NCBI GenBank assembly: GCA_905370345.1 | Contig: CAJPKE010000005.1 | Location: forward strand, 1 to 32,642 | Origin: Candidatus Saccharibacteria bacterium UBA6209 | GTDB taxonomy: Bacteria > Patescibacteriota > Saccharimonadia > Saccharimonadales > Saccharimonadaceae | DNA length: 32,642 bases | Direction: 5' to 3' | In this document: in pieces, positions 15,769-22,221 of the stretch | How the letters are laid out: each line of letters starts with the position of its first letter | Numbering within the stretch: the stretch's first letter is position 1 | Notes under the pieces: generated by a model | The model's database searches: none | Seen by the model: the letters and a program-made list of their open reading frames with translations, nothing else | Told to the model about the DNA's origin: nothing | Made by a program: the position numbers and the translations under genes

Positions 15769-16605
15769 CTAATCATCACAAACAGGACGGCCATTCTTAA
15801 AGTCTTCAATGGCATTATTGATTATCGCAATTTGCTTGCGTGGATTTGCCACAAAATGGAATATGTATGTCGTTTCTTCACCCTCGGTGCTGAGGCGAAT
15901 TGTGCCGTAATTGAAAAGAGTCTGAATAATTCCTGATTGACGGAAGCTTGCATCTTCAATACTGCCCAAGCTCACCGTTTGCTCGTGCCTATAAAATAAA
16001 CTACCTTGGATTTCCTGAATCACACTTTCGTTGGTCATGTAAAAATGATTCTGCAAATATATCCACAAGGACACCGCACCACCAAGCGCCACTAGCCCAA
16101 TAAGCAACATCGCCACGCCAAACACATCAGTCAGCGAAGGCATCGGCGAGATAATTGCGTCACGAGCAATTGACGGATAAAACATCACAAACACCATGAT
16201 CATCACCACCAAGAAAACCGAAATTCCTGTTGGAATAAGCATACCAATTGGATGGCGTTTAATATCCAAAATAATATATTCGCCTTCGCTCAAATTGAGA
16301 TTCGGGTATTGCTGAACTGATTTTTCATGCTTTTGTTTCAAGTCATCACTAATAGTAAACGGCTTCGGGTCAATATCCCTGGCAACATGGACAACTTGCG
16401 GTTCATTAGCATATTGACTACGCAATCGCGGATCAAAATTCTCCCCATCAATAATTTCTGGTCTTGCCGTCACATAAGAATTCGTCTGCGCCACAACCGG
16501 AGCCGGACGACCAGTCTGTGACGGATGATGGTACAGTGGTCGACCATCAGCATCGTATGCAACGGGCTGCGTTAAATCTTCTGACGAGGATGTTTGTGGA
16601 TTCAT
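15769..16605 (-). CDS. PH-domain membrane protein (bPH2/YdbS-like)
   Basis: This is a 278-aa protein in three parts. A Pro/Gln-rich soluble N-terminus of about 90 aa begins with SSEDLTQPVAYDADGRPLYHHP. After GEYIILDIKRHPIGML come two membrane helices (about residues 120-145 and 160-185). The C-terminal bacterial PH domain contains FYMTNESVIQEIQGSLFYRHEQTVSLGSIEDASFRQSGIIQTLFNYGTIRLST, which matches the DUF304/bPH2 pattern. The function of these domains in bacteria is not settled. It has a TATAAT box 6 nt before the ATG, predicting a leaderless mRNA. It ends 4 bases from the convergent prepilin gene. Confidence 0.8.
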   Translation of the reverse strand: MNPQTSSSEDLTQPVAYDADGRPLYHHPSQTGRPAPVVAQTNSYVTARPEIIDGENFDPRLRSQYANEPQVVHVARDIDPKPFTISDDLKQKHEKSVQQYPNLNLSEGEYIILDIKRHPIGMLIPTGISVFLVVMIMVFVMFYPSIARDAIISPMPSLTDVFGVAMLLIGLVALGGAVSLWIYLQNHFYMTNESVIQEIQGSLFYRHEQTVSLGSIEDASFRQSGIIQTLFNYGTIRLSTEGEETTYIFHFVANPRKQIAIINNAIEDFKNGRPVCDD

Positions 16606-16611
16606 GCCTAT

Positions 16612-16617
16612 ATTATA
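16612..16617 (-). promoter_or_regulatory. Extended -10 of the PH-domain gene (leaderless)
   Basis: TGT-TATAAT on the - strand is followed by exactly 6 nt and then the ATG at 16605. The rest of the 108-base gap up to ruvB holds no terminator that I can support. Confidence 0.62.
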
Positions 16618-16713
16618 ACACGACAGAACTTAAGATAGCCTTGTTTTTACTGTCGATACCCAGTTAAGCTTGCTAGCTCTATCTAAATCACAAAGATTCA
16701 AGGAACGCGATAA

Positions 16714-17712
16714 CTATCTTCCCAAATGTCGCTTTGCCTTAATTGTCACTCGACGACCACGCGGTGTACGCTCAATAAAACCAATTTGTAGCAAATATGG
16801 TTCATAAAAATCCTCAATTGTTGTCGCCTCATCACCGGTCAACGCCGCAATTGTCGTTAGTCCAACAGGATTATCGCCATAATTTTCCAGAATCGACTGT
16901 AATAAATTACGGTCAGCCGGATCCAAGCCCAACTCATCCACTTCCAGCATCTCCAAAGCGTTGGTTGTAGTTTTTACATCAATTATTCCGTCGCCATTAA
17001 CGTCGGCGTAGTCACGAACTCGCTTAAGAAGCCTGTTGGCAATACGTGGCGTCAAGCGCGCTCGCGTCGACAATAGATTCGCCGCTTCACTTCGAATTGA
17101 CGATTCCAAAATCTTCGCACTACGCGTCACAATTTTCGCAATATCCTCTGGCGTGTAAAATTCCAAACGATAAATATGCCCGAACCTATCACGCAAAGGT
17201 GCCGCCAAACTTCCAGTTCGCGTTGTCGCGCCAATCACCGTAAATCGCGGCAAATCCAATCGAATTGATCGCGCTGCCGGACCTTTTCCAATCACAATAT
17301 CCAGCTTAAAATCTTCCATTGCGGAATATAAAATTTCCTCAACCGACCGACCTAACCGATGAATCTCATCGATAAACAGAATATCACCGTCCGACAAATT
17401 AGTTAGAATTGACGCCAAATCACCCGCTTTTTCAATAGCCGGACCACTAGTAATCCGCAAATTCGTGCCCATTTCATTAGCAATCACTGTCGCCATAGTT
17501 GTTTTACCAAGCCCCGGCGGACCATATAATAATACGTGATCCAACGGTTCACCGCGCTTTTTAGCCGCATCAATCGCCAAGCGCAAATTACGTTTTAATC
17601 TTTCCTGACCAACATACTCAGAAAAGCTCTGCGGACGCAGACTCACCTCAATTCGCTGCTCTTCAGAATCATCATCATGCGAACTTGTATCAACTATTCT
17701 TTCAATTGCCAT
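16714..17712 (-). CDS. ruvB: Holliday junction branch migration ATPase RuvB
   Basis: RuvB is the AAA+ motor that, with RuvA, drives branch migration of Holliday junctions. Walker A GPPGLGKTT is at about residues 64-72 and Walker B FIDEIHRLG near 112. Sensor-type ATTRTGSLAAPLRDRFG follows, and the C-terminal winged helix has GLTTIAALTGDEATTIEDFYEPYLLQIGFIERTPRGR. The 332-aa length is typical. It is separated from ruvA/ruvC by the RNA gene and the DUF4352 gene on the other strand, so the ruv genes are not one transcript. A TATAAT box 6 nt before the ATG predicts a leaderless mRNA. Confidence 0.97.
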   Translation of the reverse strand: MAIERIVDTSSHDDDSEEQRIEVSLRPQSFSEYVGQERLKRNLRLAIDAAKKRGEPLDHVLLYGPPGLGKTTMATVIANEMGTNLRITSGPAIEKAGDLASILTNLSDGDILFIDEIHRLGRSVEEILYSAMEDFKLDIVIGKGPAARSIRLDLPRFTVIGATTRTGSLAAPLRDRFGHIYRLEFYTPEDIAKIVTRSAKILESSIRSEAANLLSTRARLTPRIANRLLKRVRDYADVNGDGIIDVKTTTNALEMLEVDELGLDPADRNLLQSILENYGDNPVGLTTIAALTGDEATTIEDFYEPYLLQIGFIERTPRGRRVTIKAKRHLGR

Positions 17713-17718
17713 ACACTA

Positions 17719-17724
17719 ATTATA
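17719..17724 (-). promoter_or_regulatory. Extended -10 of ruvB (leaderless)
   Basis: TGA-TATAAT on the - strand is followed by 6 nt and then the ATG at 17712. It lies back to back with the -10 box of the structured RNA at 17735-17740. Confidence 0.65.
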
Positions 17725-17734
17725 TCATTTGTAG

Positions 17735-17740
17735 TACAAT
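17735..17740 (+). promoter_or_regulatory. -10 box of the structured RNA
   Basis: TACAAT is placed so that the expected start (+1) is 17747, which is exactly the first base of the 15-bp outer stem of the RNA. A clear -35 was not seen. Confidence 0.58.
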
Positions 17741-17746
17741 AGGGGT

Positions 17747-17867
17747 GTCTACATCTAGAACCAGGCGTTTTGAGCGCATTGTTTACGTGCATAATGGGCA
17801 GCCGTTATCGAGCGTAAACTTGCGTTCTAGGTGTAGACAGCCAAATTTAACGGCTGTCCTTTTTGTT
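17747..17867 (+). ncRNA. Unassigned structured RNA or DUF4352 leader RNA
   Basis: The predicted transcript of about 120 nt folds into a long rod. The outer stem pairs 17747-17761 with 17824-17838 (15 bp, one G-T). A 14-nt left-hand bulge (17761/2-17774) follows, then a short GCA/TGC extension. A 7-bp perfect stem pairs 17781-17787 with 17813-17819, and the apical 7-bp hairpin pairs 17791-17797 with 17802-17808 around a GCAG tetraloop. An intrinsic terminator closes it. There is no open reading frame of note. It does not show the motifs of SRP RNA, RNase P RNA, tmRNA or the common riboswitches I checked by eye. It could be a free small RNA or a regulatory leader of the DUF4352 gene 28 bases downstream. 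Confidence 0.65.
17836..17867 (+). terminator. Intrinsic terminator of the structured RNA
   Basis: GACAGCC (17836-17842) pairs perfectly with GGCTGTC (17852-17858) around a 9-nt loop and is followed by C and TTTTTGTT. Three bases are shared with the outer stem of the RNA. The descending arm can also pair with GGACGGC at 17868-17874, a possible antiterminator. Confidence 0.75.
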
Positions 17868-17894
17868 GGACGGCACATCTCATAGGAGGGGATG

Positions 17895-18443
17895 ATGAAC
17901 ACAAGCGAGAAAAAACCAATTTTTAAGAAGGTGTGGTTTTGGATAATTATTGTTATTATTGTGATTGGAGTATCCAGCGCATCGCAACAGAACAAAGCCA
18001 CTGTCGTCAATACAAACAATAATAACGCTACTTCGGAAAATAAACCAACCGAAAAAACTACTTTCAAAGTTGGTGAAACTATCGCTTTCGACGGCAAGGA
18101 GGTGACTGTTAAATCAATTGATCGCAATTGGGATTCTGGTAACCAGTTCATTAAAGCCAGTGACGGCAAAGAATATGTTAAAGCAAATGTTTCAATCGTC
18201 AACAAATCAAATAGCGAGCTATCATTTAATACGTTCGACTGGAAAATAGAAGATGCGAATGGTGCCATTGAAGGGCCAAGCGGCACAGCCTTCACTGCAA
18301 GCGACAACCTAGGGTCTGGCGACCTAGCAGTCAACGGCAAAAAAGAGGGTTCTGTTATTTTTGAGGTTGCAAAAGATTCAAAAATTAAAATTCATTACCA
18401 GCCTTCATTTTGGTCAAATAAAAAAATTACCATTGAGCCGTAA
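17895..18443 (+). CDS. Membrane-anchored DUF4352-type extracellular protein
   Basis: This is a protein of about 182 aa with a short basic N-terminus, one hydrophobic segment (about residues 14-33, FWIIIVIIVIGVSSA), a low-complexity Asn/Thr linker, and a C-terminal beta-rich domain. That domain begins with FKVGETIAFDGKEVTVKSIDR and includes GKEYVKANVSIVNKSNSELSFNTFDWKIEDANG, the pattern of DUF4352 (immunoglobulin-like) proteins common in Firmicutes and Saccharibacteria. Function is not established. Two adjacent ATGs exist (17892 and 17895); the second is 5 nt from AGGAGG and is preferred. The gene follows the structured RNA and may be controlled by it. It ends before a terminator shared with no other gene. 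Confidence 0.78.
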   Translation: MNTSEKKPIFKKVWFWIIIVIIVIGVSSASQQNKATVVNTNNNNATSENKPTEKTTFKVGETIAFDGKEVTVKSIDRNWDSGNQFIKASDGKEYVKANVSIVNKSNSELSFNTFDWKIEDANGAIEGPSGTAFTASDNLGSGDLAVNGKKEGSVIFEVAKDSKIKIHYQPSFWSNKKITIEP

Positions 18444-18463
18444 GAAAACTAATTATCATTACG

Positions 18464-18495
18464 AGGACGCTATTGCTTTTAGCGTCCTTTTCTAT
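18464..18495 (+). terminator. Intrinsic terminator of the DUF4352 gene
   Basis: A 9-bp perfect stem (18464-18472 with 18480-18488), a 7-nt loop and a TTTT run lie between the DUF4352 gene and the convergent ruvA. There is no T-run on the - strand, so it serves the + strand only. Confidence 0.82.
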
Positions 18496-18500
18496 ATTTA

Positions 18501-19076
18501 CTATCGCTTCAACGCCTCAGTCACTCGCTGAGCTGTTGGTAAATTGACATCAACGTTTTCGAGTGCCTTAGTTGCATCTGCTAACGTATAACCCAAAGCC
18601 ATCAACGCCTCCAAAGCTTCATCGGAAGTGTTTAATTCAGTCTGTAACGGAGCTTCCGTTCGGCCGTAATGAGTCGGTAAACCAACTTTATCGCTCAGAT
18701 CAACCACTACTCGCTCGGCGGTTTTTTTGCCGACGCCAGTAGCCTTTTGTACAAAGCCGCTGTCAGCATTAGCAATAGCGTTGCGCACTTGCTCGGCATC
18801 ACCCAAGCTCAAAATAGCCAGCGCCGCCTTTGGGCCAACCCCCTGAACCGTGATTAGCATTTCAAACAGTTTTTTTGCCGCCAGGCTAGAAAACCCGAAC
18901 AACTCCTCAGATTGTTCGCGCACGTGATGATAAGTATAAAATTTTACTTCTTGATCTAATGTTACTGCATCAAAATCGTTAGTCGCCACACTGACTTCAT
19001 ATCCAACTCCATGCACGTCAATAACCAACGAGCCATTAAACTTCTCAGCAACTTTTCCAAAAACATGTGCAATCAT
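18501..19076 (-). CDS. ruvA: Holliday junction DNA-binding protein RuvA
   Basis: RuvA tetramers bind four-way junctions and load RuvB. The 191-aa protein has the N-terminal OB fold (MIAHVFGKVAEKFNGSLVIDVHGVGYEV) and two helix-hairpin-helix motifs (MLITVQGVGPKAALAILS and ATGVGKKTAERVVVDL). The C-terminal RuvB-binding domain has EALMALGYTLADATKAL. Its start is 7 bases after ruvC. The -10 box at 19083-19088 overlaps the ruvC stop codon and sits 6 nt before the ATG. It may therefore be read both from the ruvC message and as a leaderless transcript. Confidence 0.95.
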   Translation of the reverse strand: MIAHVFGKVAEKFNGSLVIDVHGVGYEVSVATNDFDAVTLDQEVKFYTYHHVREQSEELFGFSSLAAKKLFEMLITVQGVGPKAALAILSLGDAEQVRNAIANADSGFVQKATGVGKKTAERVVVDLSDKVGLPTHYGRTEAPLQTELNTSDEALEALMALGYTLADATKALENVDVNLPTAQRVTEALKR

Positions 19077-19082
19077 ATTTCA

Positions 19083-19088
19083 ATTATA
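19083..19088 (-). promoter_or_regulatory. -10 box of ruvA overlapping the ruvC stop (leaderless)
   Basis: TATAAT on the - strand contains the ruvC stop codon TAA (19086-19084) and is 6 nt before the ruvA ATG. The spacing matches that of seven other genes in the window, which argues against chance. Confidence 0.5.
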
Positions 19089-19557
19089 CCCGATTCATCG
19101 CCGCGTGTGTAATTGCTGCAGCCAAAGCGTCCGCGCAGTCATCCGGCTTCGGAACATCTTTCAAACCCAAATTAAGGCGCACCATTTCCTGAACCTGCTT
19201 TTTATCAGCCTTGCCATAGCCAGTCAAAGTTTGTTTTATTTGCAACGGTGTATATTCAGCAATCGGCATTCCGGCTTTTCGCCCAGTCAACATCGCCACA
19301 CCGCGCGCCTCCGCTACAGAAATCGCCGTCGTAACATTGCGCGCAAAAAATAGCTTTTCAATCGACATAACATCAGGATTTGTTTCGGCAATAATCTCTG
19401 TTAGACTATCAAAAATATCTTCAAGCCTTTCGTCAATTGGCGTATGTGCCGGCGTCGTCACAACTCCCGCAGTGACCATCTTGAACTTGCCACGAGAAAA
19501 ATCAATCACACCAAACCCTAAAATCCCCGTTCCCGGGTCAATCCCGATAATTCTCAT
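19084..19557 (-). CDS. ruvC: Holliday junction resolvase RuvC
   Basis: RuvC is the RNase H-fold endonuclease that cuts Holliday junctions symmetrically. The ATG at 19557 is chosen because it starts MRIIGIDPGTGILG, with catalytic Asp7, as in the family. An upstream in-frame ATG at 19620 would add 21 residues without homology and would run over the promoter. Further acidic residues are the Glu in VMSIEKLFFARN (about 66) and the Asp pair in PKPDDCADALAAAITHA near the C-terminus. The length of 157 aa is normal. It precedes ruvA by 7 bases. A TATAAT box 6 nt before the ATG predicts a leaderless message. Confidence 0.95.
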   Translation of the reverse strand: MRIIGIDPGTGILGFGVIDFSRGKFKMVTAGVVTTPAHTPIDERLEDIFDSLTEIIAETNPDVMSIEKLFFARNVTTAISVAEARGVAMLTGRKAGMPIAEYTPLQIKQTLTGYGKADKKQVQEMVRLNLGLKDVPKPDDCADALAAAITHAAMNRV

Positions 19558-19563
19558 ATCTTT

Positions 19564-19569
19564 ATTATA
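19564..19569 (-). promoter_or_regulatory. Extended -10 of ruvC (leaderless)
   Basis: TGC-TATAAT on the - strand is followed by exactly 6 nt and the ATG at 19557. This spacing also supports the shorter start chosen for ruvC. It overlaps the very 3' end of the lamin-tail gene region upstream. Confidence 0.65.
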
Positions 19570-19573
19570 GCAA

Positions 19574-21358
19574 TTATTTGCCGTTAGCAGATTTAATGCT
19601 TTCGCGGATTTTTCGTACAAATTGCGAAATTTCCCATCGCCATTGCCATACGCCGTAACCGACGGCCAGTAAGCTCACGCCACCAAACACCCACCAACCC
19701 CAAGTAGCGCCAGCGACCTGCTTAACTTCAGCAGCCGCCGAACCAACAGTTGGCATATTTGCAGATTTTATCTTTCGGCAACGCTTAGTTTGCGGGTTGC
19801 GCTCAAATCCCTCCGGACATTCTTTCGCTATATCGTCAGTGGAGGCAATTTTCTTACATCGACCCGTAGATGAATTGCGAAACTGACCTTCTGGGCAAGG
19901 CTTCAAAGTTTTTGCCGCCGCCGATGCGATAGATCGACATCTGCCAGTTTCTTCACTACGATAATAGCCATCTTTACAAGGCGTAATAGTTTTTTCCGCT
20001 TCATTTTTTCGACAACGGCGAGTTTCCAGATGGCGATATTGACCAACAGGGCAAGGACTTTCAGCGGGCGGAACGGAAATTTTCACACATTTGCCCAGCG
20101 CATTTCGCTCGTAACCATCCTGACAATCCAAATATTCCTTAAAGATATTCTCAGAATTTTCAGTTATCATAAACGTTTGCATCCACTCATCATCAACCAA
20201 ACTCCACGAAGAGCCTTTCGCTAACTTCTCATATTCAGCGAAATCAATTTTCGAGCCAGCCTCGTCTAGTAAATAAACTTTTCCTTTTGTTTTTGGCAAT
20301 TTCAGCTTCGTATTTTTTATTTTGATCGTTAAAAATTCACCAGGATTTAATTCGATGTCACCAATATTTTCACGAACGCCAGAATCGCCAACCGTTAATT
20401 TACAGCCCGTCGTAATGACGGTTTTTTCGCCAGAATTGATAATCTCAATGAACTGCTCATCAACATTCGACGCGATTTCACTTAACTTCAGGCCTTCACA
20501 TTTATTCAACTCCTTTGGAGATTCAGATTTGGAATCTGAGGTTTTGCAATTTGGTCGTGAATACGGCTCAACTTCCTGATTGTTAAGATTTTTACCTGAC
20601 AAAAATTTCGAATCAATAATATTTCCATCAATAAAACAGCGCCAAACAATCTTCACACCGCCTTTAATTGGCGAGCCCGCAGACTTTGAATTATTTCCCC
20701 AGCCGACAGTATCTGCGACCGACCCGTCCGAACGCGACAACACGACCGACCCGTTATTTTGAGCCAAAACTAAATTATTATCAAACTTTATGACATCTGC
20801 CGACATCTTATCGTTCGACAAAACCAAAAATCCGTTCGCCGATATTACTTCATCCTTGAAAATTTTTCCAACGGTTTCAACTCCAGATCCAGCGTAATAC
20901 TCTATTTTCCAACCAGCCAAATTAACATTCTGATTCGTCGGATTATAAATCTCAACGTATTTTTTGTCCTGACTAATCTTTGAAATTAATATCGGAGCAT
21001 TTTCTTCTATTCTTCCACTTGGATTATCTATTTTTGGCGACTCAGATTCGGAATTTAGTTCAGGTTTTGGAGGCTCATTGGCAATAGGATTTTCGCTCGG
21101 ACTATTTGTAGACGAATTCTCCGTTGGAGTCTCGGGATTTTCACTTGATTGAGAAGGCGAATTGCTATCGATCTGCTTCTTATCAACAACTGGATTTTTC
21201 ACTTCCTCAGTCGATTTAAGACTATTATCAACAGTCTGAACGTCATCAACTTTCGACTCTTGAGTAGCACCTGAAACGCCTTCCGCCAAAACCAACGGCG
21301 ACGGCATTATTAGTGCCGCGGCTAGTATCATAAGTAGTGTGTTGCGCAAATATTTCAT
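19574..21358 (-). CDS. Surface protein with lamin-tail domains and Cys repeats
   Basis: This is a secreted, membrane-anchored protein of about 594 aa. In order it has a signal peptide (1-25, ending LVLA), a Ser/Pro/Asn/Glu-rich linker to about residue 120, and a lamin-tail domain (ILISKISQDKKYVEIYNPTNQNVNLAGWKI). A second, more diverged one follows (LKLSEIASNVDEQFIEIINSGEKTVIT). Then come five tandem repeats, C-x2-G-[YF]-x-R-...-R-C-[KR] (about 19767-20130), a C-terminal membrane helix (WWVFGGVSLLAVGYGVW) and a basic tail. The ATG at 21358 follows AAGGAG by 5 bases; an upstream ATG (21385) adds nine residues and lacks this site. Lamin-tail domains occur in surface and nuclease proteins; no catalytic motif is seen. 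A role in host or surface contact is a guess. Confidence 0.83.
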   Translation of the reverse strand: MKYLRNTLLMILAAALIMPSPLVLAEGVSGATQESKVDDVQTVDNSLKSTEEVKNPVVDKKQIDSNSPSQSSENPETPTENSSTNSPSENPIANEPPKPELNSESESPKIDNPSGRIEENAPILISKISQDKKYVEIYNPTNQNVNLAGWKIEYYAGSGVETVGKIFKDEVISANGFLVLSNDKMSADVIKFDNNLVLAQNNGSVVLSRSDGSVADTVGWGNNSKSAGSPIKGGVKIVWRCFIDGNIIDSKFLSGKNLNNQEVEPYSRPNCKTSDSKSESPKELNKCEGLKLSEIASNVDEQFIEIINSGEKTVITTGCKLTVGDSGVRENIGDIELNPGEFLTIKIKNTKLKLPKTKGKVYLLDEAGSKIDFAEYEKLAKGSSWSLVDDEWMQTFMITENSENIFKEYLDCQDGYERNALGKCVKISVPPAESPCPVGQYRHLETRRCRKNEAEKTITPCKDGYYRSEETGRCRSIASAAAKTLKPCPEGQFRNSSTGRCKKIASTDDIAKECPEGFERNPQTKRCRKIKSANMPTVGSAAAEVKQVAGATWGWWVFGGVSLLAVGYGVWQWRWEISQFVRKIRESIKSANGK

Positions 21359-21410
21359 GCTCGCTCCTTGCTTATGGTTAATCATCTTTAGTTTAGCGTA
21401 CTTTTTGTCA

Positions 21411-21442
21411 AATTAAAAATCGCCCCAAAAAAGGAGCGATTT
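21411..21442 (-). terminator. Intrinsic terminator downstream of yebC
   Basis: On the - strand a 10-bp stem (21442-21433 with 21426-21417, one G-T), a loop of six T, and a TTAATTT tail lie 16 bases after the yebC stop and before the surface-protein gene. Confidence 0.78.
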
Positions 21443-21457
21443 CTTAAAGCGATAATT

Positions 21458-22174
21458 TTATTCCGCCGTGATATCCGCATTTGTATGAACATTCACAACG
21501 TCATCCAAATCGTCCAACGCATCAATCATCTTCATCAATTTCTGCGCAGTTTCCATGTCGGCAATTTCTATCGGCGTATTGGCAATATATCGTAACTCTG
21601 CATCTTTAACCTTCAAGCCTTGCTCAACCAATTTATTCCGCACGCTCGCCAAATCTTTCAACTCCGTATACACGATAATTTCGCCGTCTTCCTCGACAGC
21701 ATCTTCGGCGCCAGCGTCCAAAACCGCTAGCAACAAATCTTCCCCGCTGCCTTCGATAGTAATGACGCCTTTGCGTGTAAATTGGAACATCACACTACCA
21801 GCATCGGCAATTCGCCCGCCATTTTTAACCAACGCAGTTTTTACTTCTGGCAATGTTCGATTGCGATTATCTGTCGCCGTTTCAATAATAACGCCCACGC
21901 CGCCAGGACCATAGCCTTCGTAAGCAATTTCCTCCAAAGCCGCCGCGCTCTTATCCGCCACTCGGTCAATTGCTCGCTGAATGTTTGCGCTAGGCATATT
22001 CGCAGCCTTAGCTTTTTCAATCGCCATCGCCAAACTCGAGTTCAGCGCTGGGTCTGTGCCACCACGTGCTGCAATAGCAATTTGATTGCCCAATTTCGTA
22101 AAAATCGCGCCGCGCTTAGCGTCAACAATCGCTTTTTGTCGGTGAGTTGTAGCCCATTTACTGTGTCCTGACAT
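21458..22174 (-). CDS. yebC: YebC/PmpR family protein
   Basis: This 238-aa member of the YebC/TACO1 family begins MSGHSKWATTHRQKAIVDAKRGAIFTKL, the family signature. NPALNSSLA-type and GYGPGGVGVIIETATDNRNRTLPEVKTALVKNGG segments and an acidic C-terminus follow. Some members act as transcription regulators. Recent work links others to translation of polyproline-like stalls. In many genomes yebC is next to ruvCAB, and here ruvA/ruvC follow after one gene. It has a leader of about 33 nt with an AGGAGA ribosome site and its own terminator. Confidence 0.95.
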   Translation of the reverse strand: MSGHSKWATTHRQKAIVDAKRGAIFTKLGNQIAIAARGGTDPALNSSLAMAIEKAKAANMPSANIQRAIDRVADKSAAALEEIAYEGYGPGGVGVIIETATDNRNRTLPEVKTALVKNGGRIADAGSVMFQFTRKGVITIEGSGEDLLLAVLDAGAEDAVEEDGEIIVYTELKDLASVRNKLVEQGLKVKDAELRYIANTPIEIADMETAQKLMKMIDALDDLDDVVNVHTNADITAE

Positions 22175-22213
22175 AATTTCTCCTAAAGTTATTTGCTATT
22201 TCAATCTGTTACT

Positions 22214-22219
22214 ATTATA
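22214..22219 (-). promoter_or_regulatory. -10 box of yebC
   Basis: TATAAT on the - strand predicts a leader of about 33 nt with AGGAGA before the ATG. The box is just before the comEC stop, so yebC is not dependent on comEC transcription. Confidence 0.6.
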
Positions 22220-22221
22220 CA

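Noticed and set aside
17747..17838. The 15-bp inverted repeat as ends of a small transposable element
   Set aside because: There are no flanking target duplications, the interior is itself paired, and the promoter and terminator fit an RNA gene.
17747..17867. Structured RNA as 6S RNA, SRP RNA, RNase P RNA, tmRNA or a purine or TPP riboswitch
   Set aside because: It is too short for 6S, RNase P or tmRNA. It lacks the SRP apical motif and the conserved riboswitch core sequences. By eye only; a covariance search would decide.
19558..19620. Upstream ATG giving ruvC 21 extra residues
   Set aside because: The extension has no RuvC homology and covers the TATAAT box; the family starts at the IGIDPGTG strand.
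21359..21385. Upstream ATG adding nine residues before the signal peptide of the surface protein
   Set aside because: A strong AAGGAG site lies 5 bases before the internal ATG, which starts a normal signal peptide.
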